From an uncultured Cohaesibacter sp. (GTDB lineage: Bacteria; Pseudomonadota; Alphaproteobacteria; Rhizobiales; Cohaesibacteraceae), in assembly GCF_963676275.1 (NCBI RefSeq), contig NZ_OY781091.1, forward strand, positions 1 to 64,000: DNA of 64,000 nucleotides, written 5' to 3'. Made by a program: the position numbers and the translations under genes. Of this stretch, positions 43,090 through 52,183 are shown piece by piece; within the stretch, counting starts at the first letter, position 1, and each line of letters begins with the position of its first letter. The notes under the pieces were generated by a model. It searched no databases. It had not been told where the DNA came from and saw nothing but the letters and a program-made list of their open reading frames with translations.

Positions 43090-44505
43090 TCAACCTTCGG
43101 GTAACGTGACATGGCAGGGCGGATTGAAGGCGCGTCGCGCTTCGTCGGCGGATTGATAAAGCCCCGCACCCGATAAAGCGAACATGGAAGCGCCAAGAAC
43201 TGTCGTCTCGGCTTCATCCAGCACATTGATCGGAATACCCAGCGCATTGGCCTTGAGCTGGGTCCAGAACTGGTTTCGCGTCCCCCCGCCAACCATTGTC
43301 AGCTGAGAGGCCTTGAAGTTGCCAACCTGTTCGAGAATGGACAGGCCATTCTGCAGCTTGAGCACCAGACCGTTGAGTGCCGCACGAACCAGTGAGCCCC
43401 GATCTACATCAAGCGACAGTCTGGACATGGTCCCGTTGCCAATGAGCATGTCGGGATCGATCTCTACGCCATGACAATCTTCAGGCGCGTCCATCGCTTC
43501 CTTGATCATCACCTCATAGACATTGCTTCCGGAAACGCCGCTATACATTGTCCGTGCGAACCATTCGATGACGGCCGAGGCGATATATTGATAGCCCGGA
43601 TTATAGTGGCCGCGCATCACGTCCCACTCACAGGTGAAGGGAGTCTTGAAAATCTCGCTTGTCGGAATCTCGATGCTTGGGCAACGGGCCATCAGAATTT
43701 CCCATGTCCCCGAGGACAGAACGGGCTGCTCCGGCGTCGCGCCTGCTCCAAAGATGGCAAATTGTGTGTCATGGCCTGCCGATATGACCGGAGTGCCAGC
43801 AATCAAGCCCATCATGTCAGCGCTCTCCTTGAGAAGAGGCCCGACGACTTCACCCGGATAGATGGTTTCGGGAAAGAGCGATTTCTGCACCCCGACGGTG
43901 TCCAGTATCTCCTGGCTGTAATCTTGCGTCCGGTAATCAGTCAACTGCGATGTGCCAACCATGGTCGCGTCATTGGTGAAGCGCCCGGTAAGCAAGTGGG
44001 TAAAAAGCGAGCTGACAAACATGAAATGGGAGGCGCTGTCGAGCAACTCGGGATGATTCTCCCGAAACCAGATGAATTTGTTGAAAGTGTTGAAGGAGAA
44101 GAATCCCACGCCGCTGATCGCACTGACCCGTTCGGGATTGATATAGCGATCCATATAGCTCATGGGCTCGATCGTCCTTGAGCATTTCCAGCTGATGATG
44201 GGATAGATCAGCTTTCCCGATGCATCAAGAAAGGTGCCGTCAGCACCGAATGTCGTTACCGTAACCGCCTTGATCCGTTCGGGCGCAACGACCTTGATGA
44301 CCTCTCTGGCGCAGCGAAACAGCTTTTCGCAAAGGGCTTCAAAGGACCAGTAATGCCAGTCCTCATGGTCGGGATCCGGATAGGTCGTGTTTTTCTCCGA
44401 TGCGCGCGCAATCACCTTGCCGCTGGCGCTGACTGCAATGGCCCGCACATTGGTGCTGCCACAGTCCAGCACCAATACGGCTTCTTCTTTTGTCTCGTCG
44501 TTCAT
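43090..44505 (-). CDS. fucK: L-fuculokinase
   Basis: A 471-residue FGGY-family kinase. Many segments match E. coli FucK: VLDCGSTNVRAIAV, TTFGADGTFLD, YPIISWKC, ISGVGFFSFNT, ISAGHDTQFAIFGAGA and VLSSGTWEILMARC. FucK phosphorylates L-fuculose and also D-ribulose. fucA and a DeoR-type regulator lie nearby. No L-fucose isomerase (fucI) or fucose permease (fucP) is in the window, so the source of the ketose is open. Confidence 0.92.
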   Translation of the reverse strand: MNDETKEEAVLVLDCGSTNVRAIAVSASGKVIARASEKNTTYPDPDHEDWHYWSFEALCEKLFRCAREVIKVVAPERIKAVTVTTFGADGTFLDASGKLIYPIISWKCSRTIEPMSYMDRYINPERVSAISGVGFFSFNTFNKFIWFRENHPELLDSASHFMFVSSLFTHLLTGRFTNDATMVGTSQLTDYRTQDYSQEILDTVGVQKSLFPETIYPGEVVGPLLKESADMMGLIAGTPVISAGHDTQFAIFGAGATPEQPVLSSGTWEILMARCPSIEIPTSEIFKTPFTCEWDVMRGHYNPGYQYIASAVIEWFARTMYSGVSGSNVYEVMIKEAMDAPEDCHGVEIDPDMLIGNGTMSRLSLDVDRGSLVRAALNGLVLKLQNGLSILEQVGNFKASQLTMVGGGTRNQFWTQLKANALGIPINVLDEAETTVLGASMFALSGAGLYQSADEARRAFNPPCHVTLPEG

Positions 44506-44572
44506 TTTCCTCCCCCTGTCTGCATCTTGCCTGCAGCCTAAAACGAATATGAAACCAACGCCGTCTCCCCGT

Positions 44573-45298
44573 TCATGTAGTTCGTTTCAAAGCTCCATGG
44601 ATGCCTTGTTCATCCACCCTGCAGTGAATGGAATTCAATTCATTGATGAGCATAAAACCGCCCCGTCCCACCTTGCTGGTATCACACAGCAGGGCGTGGG
44701 TATTGCTGGCGCGCAGCATCGCCTTTTTCACCCCCACATTCAGGGCATTGCTATCCCAGGCGCCGCTCTCGGGCAGAAACCCGGCGCATGAGTGGAAGCA
44801 GATGTCGGCATGAAAATCGAGAATATTGCTCACCGTGATCGACCCCAGAAACGCCCCGTATTTTTCATAATATCGACCTCCGATGCCAATGACCTTGATG
44901 TTGGATTTCTGGACCAGATCAAACACGATCCGGACGGAATTCGTCATCACGGTCAGGGGAATATCGGGCAAGGCGCGGGCCAGATACCAGCAGCTGGAGC
45001 TTGGATCGAGAAAGATCCTGTCGCCTTCCTTGACGAGAGAAATGGCCCTGTCCGCCATTTTGGCCTTGGCATCGGCATTTTCGGATTGGCGGGAGCCAAA
45101 GGCCAATACCTCATCATTGTCGAGCAGCGAGCAGGCGCCGCCATGGGTGCGCCGCAGGTAGCCCGCCTCCTCCAGAACTCTCAGATCCCGGCGAACCGTC
45201 TCGACCGCCACGCCAAACTGTTCGGACAAATCATTCACGCTGACAGACCCGAGATGGTCAACGCGATTCACAACAGCCTTCAATCGATCAGATAACAT
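44573..45298 (-). CDS. DeoR family transcriptional regulator (FucR-like)
   Basis: A 241-residue DeoR-type regulator. The N-terminal helix-turn-helix is VSVNDLSEQFGVAVETVRRDLRVLEEAGYLRRTHGGA; the C-terminal domain binds a sugar phosphate (DPSSSCWYLA and CDTSKVGRGGF). It lies between fucK and fucA and probably controls both through sites in the 257-base divergent region. The distance to fucK is 67 bases, so both may share one transcript. Confidence 0.9.
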   Translation of the reverse strand: MLSDRLKAVVNRVDHLGSVSVNDLSEQFGVAVETVRRDLRVLEEAGYLRRTHGGACSLLDNDEVLAFGSRQSENADAKAKMADRAISLVKEGDRIFLDPSSSCWYLARALPDIPLTVMTNSVRIVFDLVQKSNIKVIGIGGRYYEKYGAFLGSITVSNILDFHADICFHSCAGFLPESGAWDSNALNVGVKKAMLRASNTHALLCDTSKVGRGGFMLINELNSIHCRVDEQGIHGALKRTT

Positions 45299-45312
45299 GA
45301 AATCCTCAAATG

Positions 45313-45403
45313 GGCATATTCGGTCATTGCCATTGGAAGCCAGACAACCTTCTTTGAGACAAGACTGCCAGCAATTTGAGCGACATTCAATTGGAAATAT
45401 GCC
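45313..45403. promoter_or_regulatory. Inverted GGCATATT / AATATGCC pair upstream of fucR and fucA
   Basis: GGCATATT at 45313-45320 and its complement AATATGCC at 45396-45403, both inside the divergent spacer. They are candidate operator halves or separate sites for the DeoR-type regulator; eight bases is short enough for chance to matter. Confidence 0.35.
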
Positions 45404-45555
45404 TATTTTGCCAGGAATTGCAGTTATTATCTAGCCAATCGCGAATTTCTTTCGACCACAACCAATGTGTCGCAAGTCGGCCAATCTTCTTGCTTCCGCA
45501 CAATTCTGGTGTTAAAACGGTCAAAATCAGTCATTAAATTTGTGTGGGGGGAAAC

Positions 45556-46206
45556 ATGCACGACACTGTTGAGAACCGTCAGGCGATAATCGATGCCTGC
45601 ATCGAAATGAATGCAACAGGCCTCAATCAGGGCACCGCGGGCAATATCAGCCTGCGCTGTGGTGACGGCATGCTGGTGACACCATCCGGCGTTGCCTATG
45701 ATCAAATGAAGCCCGAAGACATCGTCTATGTCAGTGCAAATGGTGAATATGGGCAAAATCAGGTGCCATCCAGTGAATGGCGCTTTCATCTGGCCTCCTA
45801 TCAAACAAGGCCGGAAGCCAATGCCGTGGTCCACAATCACGCCATCAACGCAACATGTATTTCCATCCTCAATCGGCCAATTCCGGCAATTCACTATATG
45901 GTTGCGGTTGCTGGTGGCTATGATATTCCGGTGGTGGACTATGCAACCTATGGCACGCAGGAATTATCGGATCTGGTGACCGCAGGCCTAAAAGACCGGG
46001 CAGCCATTCTGCTGCGTCACCATGGCATGATCGCGACGGGAGAAAGCCTCGCAAAAGCGATGTGGCTGGCCAATGAAGTGGAAGCCCTTTCCAAAATGTA
46101 TCTGAATCTGCTGCAGGTCACCGACACCCCGCCGTTGCTCTCGCACGAACAGATCGATACGGTCCTTGAAAAGATCAAAGGCTACGGTCTTCGAGAAAAG
46201 CCCTGA
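45556..46206 (+). CDS. fucA: L-fuculose-phosphate aldolase
   Basis: A 216-residue class II zinc aldolase that splits L-fuculose 1-phosphate into dihydroxyacetone phosphate and L-lactaldehyde. Matching E. coli FucA are GLNQGTAGNISLR, VPSSEWRFHLASYQTRPEANAVVHNHA (zinc histidines), ISILNRPIPAIHYM and LLRHHGMIA. The start at 45556 follows GGGGGGA. It is divergent from the DeoR-type gene. It could also cleave D-ribulose 1-phosphate in D-arabinose breakdown. Confidence 0.93.
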   Translation: MHDTVENRQAIIDACIEMNATGLNQGTAGNISLRCGDGMLVTPSGVAYDQMKPEDIVYVSANGEYGQNQVPSSEWRFHLASYQTRPEANAVVHNHAINATCISILNRPIPAIHYMVAVAGGYDIPVVDYATYGTQELSDLVTAGLKDRAAILLRHHGMIATGESLAKAMWLANEVEALSKMYLNLLQVTDTPPLLSHEQIDTVLEKIKGYGLREKP

Positions 46207-46477
46207 AGAGATGAAAAGCTGATATGCGATTATATTTGGGGGGCGCAATTATCGTGTCTCTTGTAAAGAGTATAAAGGTAATATCCAGACCGAAAATCCA
46301 CTCAGATCACCTGTATTGTTTGCACGAATTGCTTCTGAGCGCCGCATGAAGGGATTGTGAAAGCCTTCGATATATCAAAATATCGAAATTTCAGCTTTGC
46401 GATCTTGTTGGAATGGATAGATAGACGCGCAATCATATGCCCGCGTCTATCCCTGTGCGAAACCGAGCTCTTATGCT

Positions 46478-47380
46478 CTAGACACCCATTCTTTTCAGGA
46501 CATCGTCAACAAACTGCTTGGCGCGCGGAATGTCGCTCTCGTCAAGATGCTCGATGATGATCGGAATATTGGGATGTAATTTGCCCAGACGTTTGACGTA
46601 GAGTTCGTAATTCAGGATCCCCAAGCCGGACGCAGGCAATTCCACTGCTCCTGCTCCGCGGAAGGTATGTGCTTCTGAAGCATCGATCGTGGCGTGTTTC
46701 TCACCCAGATTCTCAGCAAGCTTGCAGTCCTTGGCATGAGCAATCTTGATCCGGTCTCCCAATGCATTGAACATCTTGTTCAATGTCTCATCCATATGCC
46801 GGATGGTGTAATCGTCATAATAGTTGGTTGGATCCATCAGCAGTCCAAGGCCGGGATGCGGCAGATCTGCGAACAGACGGAGGATTTCATCGACTGATCC
46901 AATCACGTTGTTGACATAGTTTTCGACAAGGAAAACGGCACCATGATCGTAGGCTTCCTGCGCCAATTCGGCGATCACTGCAAGGGCTTCCTCATAGCCC
47001 TCCTCGGTCTTGTTCCGGTCATCATGCACCCAGTCGCTCTCGATATTATATGTGCCGGTCTCGGAAATCACGTAAGGCGTTCCCAGATCGCGCGCATGGC
47101 GAATGATTTCCTTGAGGTAACCAACCCGCCTTGCCCGTTCGGCCTTGTCGGGATGGATGATGTTGGTATAGCCCGAAATCGCACAGATCGGCAGGTTGGC
47201 ATCGCGAAAGGCATCGCGGACCTTGTGGCATTTTTCCTTGGTGATTGTGCCAGCGCTGAAATCCATGTCCTTGAAGGCCAGATCAAGCTGCACGGTGCTG
47301 AAACCATGCCCTTTGATTTTCTCGATAACCGTGTTCAGGTCATAGGGGAAATATCCGCTGAATATACCGACAGGTATCAT
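46478..47380 (-). CDS. Sugar phosphate isomerase/epimerase (TIM barrel)
   Basis: A 300-residue xylose-isomerase-like TIM barrel protein. Likely metal ligands are Glu in VLVENY, Asp in GLLMDPTNYYDD, His in IKIAHAKDC and Glu in IIIEHLDESD. It follows the Gfo/Idh/MocA oxidoreductase gene by 37 bases. Pairs of this kind act in inositol-like and 3-keto sugar pathways, where the oxidoreductase makes a keto sugar and the barrel enzyme isomerises or epimerises it. The actual substrate is unknown. It is the last gene of the deoC operon. Confidence 0.82.
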   Translation of the reverse strand: MIPVGIFSGYFPYDLNTVIEKIKGHGFSTVQLDLAFKDMDFSAGTITKEKCHKVRDAFRDANLPICAISGYTNIIHPDKAERARRVGYLKEIIRHARDLGTPYVISETGTYNIESDWVHDDRNKTEEGYEEALAVIAELAQEAYDHGAVFLVENYVNNVIGSVDEILRLFADLPHPGLGLLMDPTNYYDDYTIRHMDETLNKMFNALGDRIKIAHAKDCKLAENLGEKHATIDASEAHTFRGAGAVELPASGLGILNYELYVKRLGKLHPNIPIIIEHLDESDIPRAKQFVDDVLKRMGV

Positions 47381-47417
47381 TGTTTCTCACTCCCTTGGTT
47401 GTAATGATATGGCTTGA

Positions 47418-48539
47418 TTACGTCAGCAGGTCTTTTTCGATTTCGGCCAAGGCGACGGTTCTCTCCTCCTCGATTGACCGATAGCACGCCTCGACGCAGG
47501 CGAGCGTCTTGAGATTGTCCGCCCCCGAAATTTCGGGTTCGGATCCCTGTTCCACCGCACACAGGAGCTGGCTCATCGTGCCTTCAAAGGCATCGGGGAA
47601 CCAGACGCGGTTTAGTGCTGGCTTAATCCAGCCCTTTGGCATTTTCGAAGAGGTAAAGGACATGGTGCTGGGTTTGAGCACCGGGTAATCGAACCAGAAG
47701 ATATTGCCCTGCGCGATACCCTCAGTGCCAACAACACGCCACTTGATATAATAGTCATCCTCGGCGTCACCGCCCGGTCCGGCCCAAACATCATCAAGGC
47801 TTGTCGCCATGAAATCATCGGCATATTTGAAGGTATATTGCGAAATGCCGTCACGATGCGGGAATGTGGTGCGAGGGTCTTTCCGGACCACGCAGGTGGC
47901 CTTCTCGGGATCACCGAACAGATAGCGGAAGCTGTCGATATGATGAATGCCCATATTGAGAATTTCGATCCGGTCATATTTGCGCAGAAAGGCCTGCCAG
48001 TCCGGGATCGCCCGCATTTCGATCGTCGCCAATACTCGTTCACCAAGCAGTCCCCTGTTAAGCAGGGTCTTCAGGGCGCGGATCGAGGGGTCGTAACGCA
48101 TGTTCGAATTCACGCCGAGCGGAATGCCCGCCTTTTTGCAAAGAGCAACGATCTCCTTTGCTTCGGCGAGATTCATGGCGAGCGGCTTCTGGCACAGGAT
48201 ACCCTTGATATGGCTGGTCTGGGTGATGGCTTCCTTGATGATCGCCAATTGTTGATCTGGCGGAACCGCGACGTCGAGAATTTCGATCTCCGGGTCATGC
48301 ACCACTTCCTGCCAGGTGTCGTAAACCTTGGGAATACCGCGCGTGGCAGCCACTTCTTCACTCTGGGCACGATCCAGCGAGGCGATTGCATGCGGATTGA
48401 AGCCAGCCTTATTGTAGGAGACCAGATGGCAGTCTCGCATAATGAAGCCCGCGCCCAGACATCCGATCCGGTAATCCTTGCGCTCTGGCAAAACAGGATC
48501 GATATTGAGGTCAAACGGTAGAATGGATGCTTGTGTCAT
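47418..48539 (-). CDS. Gfo/Idh/MocA family oxidoreductase
   Basis: A 373-residue NAD(P)-dependent sugar dehydrogenase. The Rossmann motif is IGCLGAGFIMRDCH, the family motif reads LCQKPLAMN (EKP in most members, here QKP), and the catalytic histidine region is NMGIHHIDSFRYLFG. The Glu to Gln change in EKP is a mild oddity near the catalytic lysine. It overlaps the RbsD-like gene by four bases and so belongs to the same operon. Confidence 0.87.
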   Translation of the reverse strand: MTQASILPFDLNIDPVLPERKDYRIGCLGAGFIMRDCHLVSYNKAGFNPHAIASLDRAQSEEVAATRGIPKVYDTWQEVVHDPEIEILDVAVPPDQQLAIIKEAITQTSHIKGILCQKPLAMNLAEAKEIVALCKKAGIPLGVNSNMRYDPSIRALKTLLNRGLLGERVLATIEMRAIPDWQAFLRKYDRIEILNMGIHHIDSFRYLFGDPEKATCVVRKDPRTTFPHRDGISQYTFKYADDFMATSLDDVWAGPGGDAEDDYYIKWRVVGTEGIAQGNIFWFDYPVLKPSTMSFTSSKMPKGWIKPALNRVWFPDAFEGTMSQLLCAVEQGSEPEISGADNLKTLACVEACYRSIEEERTVALAEIEKDLLT

Positions 48540-49054
48540 GATGATCTCCTGTTTTCGTCGCTCAAGGCCGGAACATAGCCTTCTTCAATCATCTTGCGCC
48601 GCTCGACATATGCCGGCAGAATCTTGATGTTTGGCTGGTTGAACCATGCGAACGGGTCGGTGCTGGCGACCAGAGCGATATTGGCCCAGGCGTTGAAAGA
48701 TCCGGACCGGATGATCACCTTGGCTTTCGGGGCCATTTCCTCTACGAGTATTTCGTGCGTTGTTCCTTTGAACAGGGCTCCTGCACCGGTGTAGATTGTC
48801 TGCAGCTCCTTGTAGAGATCTGGATGACGGTCACGAACGTCTGTTGCGAAATGCACTTCCTCCACAAAGATCTCCTTGCGCAGCACGCGCAGAATATCCA
48901 GAACATCCGGCAGGCCTTCATAAAAGCCGAGGTCAATCCGGTTGGCTGACGAAGGGATAGGGAAACCGGCGTCGGTAACAAGGACCAGATCGGAATGCCC
49001 CAATGTCGCAAGGGCCTGTGCCAACTCAGGATGCAAAATCCTATTTGGAATCAT
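48536..49054 (-). CDS. RbsD/FucU family sugar mutarotase
   Basis: A 172-residue protein of the RbsD/FucU family, which interconverts pyranose forms of ribose or fucose anomers. Family features are ILHPELAQALATLGHSDLVLVTDAGFPIP near the N-terminus, with the catalytic His, and VIRSGSFNAWANIAL. It is about 30 residues longer than E. coli RbsD, with an extra C-terminal part (YVERRKMIEEGYVP). The start at 49054 is preferred over 49087 because a GGAGGAG-like site lies just before it. It is coupled to the oxidoreductase gene. Confidence 0.87.
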   Translation of the reverse strand: MIPNRILHPELAQALATLGHSDLVLVTDAGFPIPSSANRIDLGFYEGLPDVLDILRVLRKEIFVEEVHFATDVRDRHPDLYKELQTIYTGAGALFKGTTHEILVEEMAPKAKVIIRSGSFNAWANIALVASTDPFAWFNQPNIKILPAYVERRKMIEEGYVPALSDENRRSS

Positions 49055-49217
49055 TTTTGTCTCCTCCTCTTTTCGCGCGCACCGCATGGTGCGGGACGAT
49101 AAAATTCATGTCTTGATGCGCAGCTCGGATGCTCTCTCAAAGCAAACCAGTCCCATTATCTCCTTGAGATACAGGGAGATTTGGTCACTTCCGGTTGGTT
49201 TACGCATCGCGGGATAG

Positions 49218-50165
49218 CTATTTTCTATTCTTCGCGCTCTGAGACTGTCGCGTTTGAGCCTGCAAGATGGCATTGACCTCATCACGGGTGTGATAGGAGG
49301 GAACCGTCTCCCAGCGCGTGCAGCATAATGCGGCAACAACAGATCCGAATTCTGCCGCTTCCTTGAGGCCTTTGCCTTCGGCGAGACCAACAGCCAGAGA
49401 TGCATTGAAGGAATCTCCTGCGCCGTTGCTATCGACCGGATCGATTTTGAACGGTGCAATTTCGAATGAATCTTGCGATGTAAAGCCGACGACACCTTTT
49501 TCGCCAAGCGTCATGACCACCGAACCACAGCCGGTTCGCATCAATCGGTTGGCGACCTCTTCGTTTGAAATATGCGCATTCGGATCAAGCCCGAGCGCCA
49601 CGCGTGCTTCGGTTTCGTTCGGTGTCAGGATATCGATGCAAGACAGATCAAGGCCTGTCAGATTCTGCGCCGGTGCGGGGTTCAGGATGGTCGTCAAGCC
49701 AGCTTCTTTTGCCTTTTTCAAGCCCCACAGAGCAGTCGGCAAGGGAATTTCAAGCTGGGCAAGAGCGACCTTGGCACCCTCCAGCAATTCTCTGTTATTG
49801 TCGACATCCTGCTCGACAAACAGGCTGTTGGCCCCCATGTCGACCACGATGATATTGTGTCCAGGATCATCCTTGATAATGAAGCCTGCGCCTGTGGCCA
49901 GCTTATCGGTCTGGCGCACACCACTGACGCCGACACCTTCGACTTCCATCAAATCAAGAAACTCATCGCCAAAGGCATCCTTGCCGACAACACCGATAAA
50001 CTCCACCATGCTCCCCAGACGTGCGGCCTGAACAGCCATGTCAGATCCCTTACCGCCGAATGTCTGGCGAAAATCACGCCCCAGAACGGTTTCCCCGACC
50101 AGCGGGATCCTTTGTGTGGTCATGACCAAAGCCTTGGCGTAGCTTCCAAAAACAATAACGGACAT
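49218..50165 (-). CDS. Ribokinase-family (PfkB) sugar kinase
   Basis: A 315-residue PfkB-type kinase. The first signature is GGKGSDMAVQAARLG, slightly off the ribokinase GGKGANQAV, and the catalytic motif is DSNGAGDSFNA with the aspartate base. NPAPA and LTPNETEA are also present. The neighbour encodes a DeoC-type aldolase, so phosphorylation of deoxyribose or a related sugar (as by DeoK) is as likely as ribose. It is 148 bases downstream of deoC, across a long hairpin. Confidence 0.88.
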   Translation of the reverse strand: MSVIVFGSYAKALVMTTQRIPLVGETVLGRDFRQTFGGKGSDMAVQAARLGSMVEFIGVVGKDAFGDEFLDLMEVEGVGVSGVRQTDKLATGAGFIIKDDPGHNIIVVDMGANSLFVEQDVDNNRELLEGAKVALAQLEIPLPTALWGLKKAKEAGLTTILNPAPAQNLTGLDLSCIDILTPNETEARVALGLDPNAHISNEEVANRLMRTGCGSVVMTLGEKGVVGFTSQDSFEIAPFKIDPVDSNGAGDSFNASLAVGLAEGKGLKEAAEFGSVVAALCCTRWETVPSYHTRDEVNAILQAQTRQSQSAKNRK

Positions 50166-50193
50166 GTTTCTATCCTTTCAAAAACGCCTCAGT

Positions 50194-50302
50194 CCGGTTG
50201 CCGGCTGGGAACTTGAACAAGAAGGCTGTCATTAAGAAGAGTTCGCTTGGCTGCTCTATCTAAATGTTTGGCGCTTCTTCTTGTTCCCATACCGGCGACC
50301 GG
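50194..50302. repeat. Long imperfect inverted repeat between deoC and ribokinase genes
   Basis: The left arm 50194-50212 begins CCGGTTGCCGGC and ends TGGGAAC. The right arm ends at 50302, and its complement begins CCGGTCGCCGGT and continues ATGGGAAC. The GAACAAGAAG that follows also recurs in the complement. Arms of about 29 bases are separated by about 60 bases, so the spacer RNA can fold into one long hairpin. Confidence 0.6.
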
Positions 50303-50313
50303 TCGGGAGGCGG

Positions 50314-51015
50314 CTAGTAAGCGTCGATGTCGCCTGCGGTGCCGGAAATGATCTCCGGACCAGAGCTCGTGCCTACCAGTTCTGCGCCGGCCTTGAACAA
50401 TGAAATCATCTTTTCGCGTGTATTGACCTTGCCGGACACTTTCACACGACAAGGCGCCTTTATGTTGGCTTTGAGGATGGCGACATCTTCTTCTGTCGCA
50501 AGGCACCCACCCTTGCCCCAGCCTGAAGACTGCTTGACCCAGTCAATTCCGGCTTCACATGCCAGTTGTGCAGCCTTGGCCTTCAGATTGGCATCGGTGA
50601 TATATCCAAATTCAAGCATGGCCTTGATCTTCATGCCCTCGGCATGGGCCGCACGCGCCATTTCCGTGAGTTCACGTGCATATCCCTCGACATCGCCGCC
50701 GAGCAGGAGGCCAGGATTGGGCGGGAAGTCAAATTCGTCAGCGCCTTCTTTTGCCAGCATGCGCACCACCGCGAGCTTCATTTCCAGCGTGTCATTTGCC
50801 ATCGGGAAATTCACCGTGGAGGCGACGCGGACGCCCGTACCTTTCAGGACATCCTTGGCCAGCGCAACAAAACAGGGAGCGACCATTGCTGCATCAAATT
50901 CATATTTGGCGCAGGTTTCGACATGGACCAGAAGATCTTTCTTGGTGAGATCTGGATTGACGTTCGTATATTGAATGGCCTTGGCGACCTGTTTGGGATC
51001 ATTGAAATCGATCAT
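50314..51015 (-). CDS. deoC: Deoxyribose-phosphate aldolase family protein
   Basis: A 233-residue class I aldolase of the DeoC family. The Schiff-base lysine is in WVKQSSGWGKGG, the helper lysine in CRVKVSGKVNT, and the aspartate in GADEFDFPPNPG. DeoC cleaves 2-deoxyribose 5-phosphate to acetaldehyde and glyceraldehyde 3-phosphate. Around the aspartate and in MLEFGYI it differs from typical DeoC, so a related substrate is possible. It is the first gene of an operon with kinase, mutarotase, oxidoreductase and isomerase. Confidence 0.87.
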   Translation of the reverse strand: MIDFNDPKQVAKAIQYTNVNPDLTKKDLLVHVETCAKYEFDAAMVAPCFVALAKDVLKGTGVRVASTVNFPMANDTLEMKLAVVRMLAKEGADEFDFPPNPGLLLGGDVEGYARELTEMARAAHAEGMKIKAMLEFGYITDANLKAKAAQLACEAGIDWVKQSSGWGKGGCLATEEDVAILKANIKAPCRVKVSGKVNTREKMISLFKAGAELVGTSSGPEIISGTAGDIDAY

Positions 51016-51322
51016 GCGGTAAACTCCATTCTTATCTCGATTTGCGAAGTTGGAATTGATGCTAACAGCCGTTCGATTTTGGTAGGATGGGCGCGTTTCC
51101 CAAAAAAATGGACAAGATTCTCATCCTGCGCATCCCTCTGAAAAGAAAGAATTTTTTACCGCATGCAAAAGGGAGTGATAGGCTAGGACTTTCGTATGAT
51201 GGGGTGTGATTAAGGCCTCCTGAAAGCCGACATGCATGGCCGATGACCATCGCTGGAAACTATGATTTTCATTGGTTTAATGAATTGTTTTATATGTGTT
51301 TTTGAGGTGCGCTAACGGGGGT
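51016..51322. other. Promoter region of deoC operon
   Basis: A 307-base spacer upstream of deoC and downstream of the AraC-type gene. It must carry the deoC operon promoter, and AraC binding sites are expected. No clear repeat, terminator or small gene was recognised. Confidence 0.4.
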
Positions 51323-52183
51323 TCACCAATGTTCCGATGCACGGAAGTTCCGAGGCGACTGCCCGGTTCGCTTTTTGAAGTCCCGTGAAAAATACAATGG
51401 ATCGGAATATCCAACCTTGCTTGCAATGACGGTGATCGGATCCGAGGTTTCGATCAAAAGTCTCTTTGCCTGCGCGATACGATAGTCGCGAAGCCAGTTG
51501 AGCGGTGTTTTGTTGAAGGCAGACCGAAACAGGCGAAACAGATGCGATTTACTGACCCGGCACTCGGCTGCAAGCTGCTCGATGTCCCAATGATCGTTAT
51601 AGTGAATATGGATTTGCGCCATCAAACGGCCCAATCCCTTGTGAGATGAGACCTCGGGCTCCAGCAGGCGATTGCCGCGACTCTCCAGCAGATATTCTAT
51701 CAGTTTTGCCACAACCCGGTCGCAGCATGCCTGACTGGCAAGAGATGCCGTGCTTAAATAGGACAATGCCGCCTCAAAAAGCGCACGGATTTCGTCTGGC
51801 CGGTCGAAATGAAAAACCGGATCATTTTGGATGTTCAACACAGCCATCAGGCGCGACAGGTTCGGACTGTCCAGACGGAGCCACAAAAGCTCCCAAGGAT
51901 CATCAGGGGCAGGCCGATGAGCGTGAGGCTCCCTGACGGGAAGCCAAACCAGTTGTGAGGGGCCAACTTTGAAGCTGCGTCCTTCAAAGGTTACGCAGCC
52001 GCCCCCTTTCAGACAAAACAGAAATTCATGGCCCGGCACATCCTTGCGGTCAATCGAGTGATCCGGCCCGGTGCGAATATGGCCAGCCCGAAGAATTTGA
52101 TAGGCAAACAAGCCGAGCCAGCCGTCGTGAGCAGCATAATGTGAGCGGAGAATCTGCGTTTCCCGAGCCTCTGAAGACAGCAT
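51323..52183 (-). CDS. AraC family transcriptional regulator
   Basis: A 286-residue AraC/XylS-type regulator. An N-terminal cupin-like effector domain (HEFLFCLKGGGCVTFEGRSFKVGPSQLVWLP) is followed by two helix-turn-helix units at the C-terminus (WDIEQLAAECRVSKSHLFRLFRSAFNKTPLNWLRDYRI and ASKVGYSDPLYFSRDFKKRTGQSPRNFR). It lies upstream of the deoC operon in the same direction and is its probable activator. Confidence 0.92.
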   Translation of the reverse strand: MLSSEARETQILRSHYAAHDGWLGLFAYQILRAGHIRTGPDHSIDRKDVPGHEFLFCLKGGGCVTFEGRSFKVGPSQLVWLPVREPHAHRPAPDDPWELLWLRLDSPNLSRLMAVLNIQNDPVFHFDRPDEIRALFEAALSYLSTASLASQACCDRVVAKLIEYLLESRGNRLLEPEVSSHKGLGRLMAQIHIHYNDHWDIEQLAAECRVSKSHLFRLFRSAFNKTPLNWLRDYRIAQAKRLLIETSDPITVIASKVGYSDPLYFSRDFKKRTGQSPRNFRASEHW

